NCBI RefSeq assembly: GCF_004364865.1
Contig: NZ_SOAU01000001.1
Span: 4,000,001 to 4,064,000 of the forward strand
Reading direction: 5' to 3'
Origin: Ilumatobacter fluminis
GTDB taxonomy: Bacteria > Actinomycetota > Acidimicrobiia > Acidimicrobiales > Ilumatobacteraceae
DNA length: 64,000 nt
The notes under the pieces: model-generated
Told to the model about the DNA's origin: nothing
The model's database searches: none
Seen by the model: the letters and a program-made list of their open reading frames with translations, nothing else
Position numbers and translations under genes: made by a program
Shown: positions 59,541 to 64,000 of the stretch, piece after piece
Layout of the letters: each line of letters begins with the position of its first letter
Numbering within the stretch: the first letter of the stretch is position 1

Positions 59541-62500
59541 TCACGGCACCGTCGTCGGTGTCGTCGACGACGTCGTGGGCACCGTCGTCGGTGTCGTCGA
59601 CGTCGTGCTCGGGGGCACGGTGGTCGTCGTGGTCGGCGGCACCGTGGTGGTGGTCGTCGTCGTGGTCGTCGTGGTCGTCGTCGGCGGCGGGCCGATGGTG
59701 AGGGTGATGGTGCCGGTGTCGGTGACACCGCGGTTGTCGGTGACGGTGTAGGTGAGCGTCCGGGTCGTGCCCTCGGCCCCTGGTGCGACGACCTCGAGAT
59801 CGAGGCCGGTCAGGGTGACGGTGAACGGCGCCGTCGGCTCGTTGCCGAGCACAGCCGTGAGCGGCCCACCCTCCGGGTCGGTCGCTGCCAGGCGAACCGT
59901 GCTGGTCGTGCCGGCGGGCACGGTGACCGACATGTCGTCGGCGACAGGCGGCGCGTTGACCGTGACGGCGATGGTCGCCGGCTGCGACGTGGCGCCGAGG
60001 GCGTCGACGATCGTGTACTGGAACGTCGCCCGGCCGTAGCCCGCCTTCGGGTCGATCCGAAGCTGACCGTTCCCGAGCCGCTCGATCGTGCCGGCGCCAC
60101 CGTTCGGGAAGGTGATCGTCGTCGGCACGTCGCCCAGTCCGATCGCGTCCCCGTCGGGGTCGACGTCGTTCGCGAGGGGCGCCAGCGTGGTCGGTCCCGT
60201 GACGACACCGGTGTCGTCGGCGACGGCGGTCGGTGCCAGGTTGATCAGGTCGATACCGATCGGCACCCGGGCCTGCAGACCACCGGGGTCGGCGACGACG
60301 GCGACCATGTCGAGACGTCCCGACTGGCCCGCCGGTTGGATACGGATCGCCCGCTGCTCGTCGATCAGGGCGACCCACGTCGGCGCCCCCTCGAGCGCGA
60401 CGATGCGGAGCGGCTCGGCGTCCGTGGCGAGCGAGCTCACGAGGATGGTCGCCGGTTCGATCCGGCCGATGTCGGCCTCGTACGCCGCCGCGACCGGGTC
60501 CTGGTTGACGTCGATCACGACGACGCCGGTGGCCTGGAGGCGACACGAGTTGCGCACCGTGTAGTTGAACGAGATGTTGCCGTTCTCCCCGGCGGGCGGC
60601 GTGTACACGCCCGATGCCGCGCCGAGCGGAGCGCCGACCTCGACGATCTCACCGTTCCGGGCGTACGCGTTCAGGTCGATCGCGATCGGCTGCTGGTAGC
60701 CGGTCCGGAACGACACGTTCGGGGCTTCGGGTGGCGCCACCGAACACGGCAGCACATTCACCCGCACCGTCGCCTCCGACGAGTCCTCGCCGTCGTCGAG
60801 CCGATACGTCATCGTCGCCGTGCCGTTGGCACCCGGCACGGCCGTGAACGACAGCGTCCCGGACCCCACCGTCGCCGTGCCGAGCGAGCCGTCGGGAGGC
60901 TGGACGAGTGAGTAGGTGAGCACGTCGTCGTCGGGATCGACATCGTTGAACGCGATGTCGATCGTGACCGTGCCACCGTTGACGACCTCGGCGCTGTCGT
61001 CGTTCGCGACCGGCGGCGTGTTCGGCGGTTCGACGACGTTCAGGGTCACTCGCGCCGACGCCGGCAGCCCGTCCGGGTCGACGATCGAGTACGTCGCGAC
61101 GAGGTCGCCGACGAAGTCCGGGGCGGGCGACATCGTCACGACGCCCACACCTCGTGTCGCCGTGCCTCGCCCGCTCACGACCTCGACCGCCGTGATGCGG
61201 AGCGCCGCGTCGTCCCCGTCGGGATCGTCGTCGTTCTCGAGCACGTCGATCGTGACCGGTACCCCGGGGCCGACGATGCTGCGGCGGTCGTCGAGCGCGG
61301 TCGGGCCGACCGGGTCGGGCTCGCGGACCATGATCGTCAAGGTGCCCTGCGCCTCGCCGCCGTCCGGATCGCCGACCCGATAGTTGATGACGACGGGTCC
61401 GGGCACGTTGCTCGCGGTGTAGGTGATGGTGCTGCCGTCGCGGACGGCCGTGCCGAGGAACGGCCGCGTCGACGACAGCACGGTCAGTCCCTCGTTGTCG
61501 CCGGTGTCGGGATCGATGTCGTTCTCGAGCACGTCCGTGCTGACCCGTTCGCCGAACACGGCGTCGATGGTGTCGGGGCGGGCGAGCGGCTTCTGGTTGG
61601 TGACCGGCGGCTCGATCACGCTGATGACGATCGTGGCCGTCGCTTGGAGACCCTGGGAGTTCTCGACGGTGTAGGTGCAGCTGAAGACGCCCGACCGTCC
61701 GAGCGGCGGCGTGTACGTCACCTTCGAACTCTCGGTCACCGTTGCCACGCCGACGCCGGCGCAGCCCGGTGTGCCACGCAGCACCGGCGGCTCACCGGAC
61801 GGGTCGCCGTCGTTGCGGAGCACGTCGAGTGTGACCGGCACGTCGACCTCGGTCGTCGCCGCGTCGTCCTGGGCGAACGGTGGTTCGGCCAGGAGCTCGG
61901 GCAGGACGCGCACGGTGACCTCGCCGTCGGCCGTGTGGCCGTTGCCGTCACTGATCGTGTAGCTGAAGCGGTCGAGCCGGACGTCCTCGTCGCCGGTGTC
62001 GCTCGGGGTGGTGTACCTCACCCGGTCGCCCTGTACCGCGACGGTGGCGCCGGTCTCGGACCGCACCTCGACGATCGTCAGCGGGTCGTTGTCCGGGTCG
62101 GAGTCGTTGGCCAACACGTCGATGAGCTGTGTCGTCCCCACCACCGCCGACGCTGCGTCGGCGTTGGCGATCGGGGGACGGTTCGGCTCGACCTCGGCGA
62201 TCACGGCGACGAGCACCGAGCCGACCACCTCGTGACCGTTGCCGTCGTCGACCCGATACGTGAACGGCACGAGCGACGCCGACCCGGCGTTCGCGGTGAT
62301 GAGCAGATCGGCGCCGGAGACGGCGACGTCGAGGCCGGGCGGCAACGGACCGGGCACGGTCAGCAGCAGCCGGTCGCCGTCGGGGTCTCGGTCGTTCGCC
62401 AAGACCGACAAGGTGAACTCGGTACCTCGTCGCACGCGGATCGCATCGGGCCGGGTGATCGGGGGACGGTTCTCGTCGGTCGGCTGGGCGATGTCGACCG

Positions 62501-64000
62501 AGACCGTCACCGGCTCCCCTTCGGCGCCGAGCGAGTCGATCGGCCGATAGGTGAACGACACGGTGCCGCTCGACCGGCCGTCCGGCACGAACTCGAGGCC
62601 CTGGAGGCCGCTCGGAGCCGGCACCTCCTGCACCGTGCCGCCGACCTCGGGCGGGGTGAACGACCCGATCCGGAGCGCGTCGCGTTCGGGGTCGACGTCG
62701 TTCAACAGCACATCGACGATCACCGACGCACCCGGGCCTGTCTCGGCGGTGTCGGGCGTGCCGATGGGTGCCTGGTTCGGGGCGTCGATGGGGAGGAGGT
62801 CGATGATCACCTCGGCCGAATCCTCGGTGCCGTTGCCGTCGGCGATCGTGTACTCGAACCGCTCGCTCCCGACGAAGCCGCTGTCGGGCCGATACGCAAC
62901 CGTGGTCGCGCTCACGATCTCGACGGTGCCGTTCGCCGCCTCCCCGACGCCCACCAGGGCGATCGCTTCACCGTCGGGGTCGTAGTCGTTCGCCGTGACC
63001 GGGATCTGGATCTGTGCGCCGGCTCGGGCCGTGACCGGGTCGTCGACGGCTCGGGGCGGGTCGTCGATCCCGTTGTCGTCGGGGGGCCGCTCGATCTCGT
63101 TGTCGCTGTCGGCGGCGCGGCCGCCGACCTCACTGCCGGTGCCCTCCTCGATGACCTCACCCGACTCACCGAGCAGCGGCGCATCGACACCGCTCTTCAC
63201 CATCGAGTTGATGCCCCACGGATTGATCGCCCAGACGCGGTCCCCGTCGGTTTCGTCGACCCACACCAGGTCGGTCGACGCCGTCACGGCGAGATCATCG
63301 GCGGCGATCGATTCGGCGACGGTGTCGTCGAGCACGGCCCCGGCCCGCCAGTCGATCCGGACGATCTCGGCGGGAGCCCGACGCACCAGCGCCGCCGCAT
63401 CGCCGGCGACCGCGAACTGATCGGCCCCGTCGGCGTCGAGGCCGGCGATGGTCCGCTCCACGTCGATGCCACCGGCGCCGATGCACCACAGATCGTCGTT
63501 CACGACGATCCATCCGCAGTCGGCTCGCGGGCCGGGGGTCTGGAGCACGACCTCGCTCGTGTCGGCGTCGGTCGGGAGTGCCGTCCAGTCGCCGTCGTCG
63601 AACCGGACCCGGCGACGGTCGGCGTCGAGCAGGAGGGGGCGGTTGCCGACCAGGGTGAAGCGCGCATCGGAGAGTCCCGAGGCGAGCACCTGCTCGCTGG
63701 CCGACGTGATGCGCGAGAACCGGCCCGCAGCGATGGTCCACACGGCGCCGTCGGCCGAGATCTGGGTCTGATCGCCGTCGCCGGCGGCGCCGACCTCGAA
63801 CGGCAGTGCCTCACCGTTCGGTGGCACGACGACGGCGTCGGCCGTGGCACGGTCGACGGCGACGAGCCCGGCCTGACCGACGTTGATCACCGAGGTCGGC
63901 TCGCCGACCAAACCGACCGGCTGCGGCGGGCCGAGCCGGAGATTGACGGCGTCGACCGAACGAACGGAACCGGCGTTGCGATCGACGAGTACGACGGCAC
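59541..64000 (-). CDS. Giant cadherin/Ig-repeat protein (5' end outside window)
   Basis: The minus-strand frame is open to the window edge, so the N-terminus is missing; at least 1,486 residues are visible. The visible N-terminal part has beta-propeller-like strands (about 250 residues), followed by about a dozen cadherin/VCBS-type modules, marked by LLNDVDPERDALRI, VLANDRDPDGDRLLL, VLANDSDPDNDPLTI, VLENDDDPDGDD and APLANDVDPDGDAI. The D-x-D motifs would bind calcium. The C-terminal end is a long Thr/Pro tail (TTTTTVPPTTTTTVPPSTT) with no LPXTG motif and no membrane helix. It is probably a secreted or envelope-bound adhesin. Confidence 0.83.
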   Translation of the reverse strand, partial: AVVLVDRNAGSVRSVDAVNLRLGPPQPVGLVGEPTSVINVGQAGLVAVDRATADAVVVPPNGEALPFEVGAAGDGDQTQISADGAVWTIAAGRFSRITSASEQVLASGLSDARFTLVGNRPLLLDADRRRVRFDDGDWTALPTDADTSEVVLQTPGPRADCGWIVVNDDLWCIGAGGIDVERTIAGLDADGADQFAVAGDAAALVRRAPAEIVRIDWRAGAVLDDTVAESIAADDLAVTASTDLVWVDETDGDRVWAINPWGINSMVKSGVDAPLLGESGEVIEEGTGSEVGGRAADSDNEIERPPDDNGIDDPPRAVDDPVTARAGAQIQIPVTANDYDPDGEAIALVGVGEAANGTVEIVSATTVAYRPDSGFVGSERFEYTIADGNGTEDSAEVIIDLLPIDAPNQAPIGTPDTAETGPGASVIVDVLLNDVDPERDALRIGSFTPPEVGGTVQEVPAPSGLQGLEFVPDGRSSGTVSFTYRPIDSLGAEGEPVTVSVDIAQPTDENRPPITRPDAIRVRRGTEFTLSVLANDRDPDGDRLLLTVPGPLPPGLDVAVSGADLLITANAGSASLVPFTYRVDDGNGHEVVGSVLVAVIAEVEPNRPPIANADAASAVVGTTQLIDVLANDSDPDNDPLTIVEVRSETGATVAVQGDRVRYTTPSDTGDEDVRLDRFSYTISDGNGHTADGEVTVRVLPELLAEPPFAQDDAATTEVDVPVTLDVLRNDGDPSGEPPVLRGTPGCAGVGVATVTESSKVTYTPPLGRSGVFSCTYTVENSQGLQATATIVISVIEPPVTNQKPLARPDTIDAVFGERVSTDVLENDIDPDTGDNEGLTVLSSTRPFLGTAVRDGSTITYTASNVPGPVVINYRVGDPDGGEAQGTLTIMVREPDPVGPTALDDRRSIVGPGVPVTIDVLENDDDPDGDDAALRITAVEVVSGRGTATRGVGVVTMSPAPDFVGDLVATYSIVDPDGLPASARVTLNVVEPPNTPPVANDDSAEVVNGGTVTIDIAFNDVDPDDDVLTYSLVQPPDGSLGTATVGSGTLSFTAVPGANGTATMTYRLDDGEDSSEATVRVNVLPCSVAPPEAPNVSFRTGYQQPIAIDLNAYARNGEIVEVGAPLGAASGVYTPPAGENGNISFNYTVRNSCRLQATGVVVIDVNQDPVAAAYEADIGRIEPATILVSSLATDAEPLRIVALEGAPTWVALIDEQRAIRIQPAGQSGRLDMVAVVADPGGLQARVPIGIDLINLAPTAVADDTGVVTGPTTLAPLANDVDPDGDAIGLGDVPTTITFPNGGAGTIERLGNGQLRIDPKAGYGRATFQYTIVDALGATSQPATIAVTVNAPPVADDMSVTVPAGTTSTVRLAATDPEGGPLTAVLGNEPTAPFTVTLTGLDLEVVAPGAEGTTRTLTYTVTDNRGVTDTGTITLTIGPPPTTTTTTTTTTTTTVPPTTTTTVPPSTTSTTPTTVPTTSSTTPTTVP

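Noticed and set aside
59541-59690. A frame shift hiding a sorting signal at the 3' end of the giant protein
   Set aside because: Neither alternative frame past the Thr tail gives a hydrophobic anchor or LPXTG; the stop after TTVP looks real.

Overview
The window is about 64 kb of high-GC DNA (strong G/C third-position bias) from a free-living actinobacterium. Gene content (several acyl-CoA ligases, DUF222/HNH protein, baeRF protein, DUF2510, YkuD transpeptidase) together with many apparently leaderless genes (TANNNT box 6-8 nt before the start codon) suggests Acidimicrobiia, perhaps an Ilumatobacter-like lineage. That placement is an inference from gene style, not a database match. No rRNA, plasmid or phage genes were seen; two serine tRNAs are present.

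Layout. 1-12.2 kb: end of an MFS exporter, an acyl-CoA ligase, an SDR, an amino-acid permease, a thioesterase, DUF1697, threonine ammonia-lyase (ilvA), Lon protease and a second acyl-CoA ligase. 12.2-18.5 kb: one tight eight-gene minus-strand operon that joins three polysaccharide genes (GT4, flippase, GT2) to a complete partner-switching module (two STAS proteins, a PP2C/SpoIIE phosphatase, an RsbW-like kinase, a CheY-like receiver). 18.5-26.6 kb: small stress-type genes (DUF2945, DUF427, pirin, a Rho-N-like protein, an acidic protein, a baeRF/Rv2629-like protein), a secreted GDPD-CBM2 fusion, DUF2254 and a small membrane protein. 26.6-39.7 kb: CobW GTPase, TrmL, two more acyl-CoA ligases, a membrane protein, a flavin monooxygenase, an SDR, an N-acyl-D-amino-acid deacylase-like amidohydrolase, a PNPOx-fold protein, a patatin and a nitroreductase. 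39.7-47.3 kb: a two-component system followed by a MacAB-like ABC export operon whose two adaptors carry peptidoglycan-binding-like modules. 47.4-57.1 kb: two tRNA-Ser, PspC, a DUF222/HNH protein, a DHA2 exporter, an L,D-transpeptidase, DJ-1/PfpI, an SDR, pheA and a TlpA/DsbB pair. 57.1-64 kb: a DUF2510 protein, an MBL-Rieske protein and most of a giant cadherin/Ig-repeat protein that runs out of the window.

Three patterns stand out beyond the genes. (1) A roughly 177-bp intergenic element with 23-bp terminal inverted repeats occurs four times, always beside acyl-CoA ligase, SDR or monooxygenase genes. (2) Four genes share a SigF/SigB-type promoter, GTT(T/G)-N15/16-GGGTAC, placed exactly 9 nt before the ATG; these and the partner-switching operon together could form a general-stress circuit. 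(3) An identical 11-bp motif sits exactly 56 nt upstream of both the response-regulator gene and the exporter operon, suggesting direct control. Several palindromes, a branched 109-bp structured element and a three-copy operator-like repeat upstream of pheA are also unexplained by the annotated genes.
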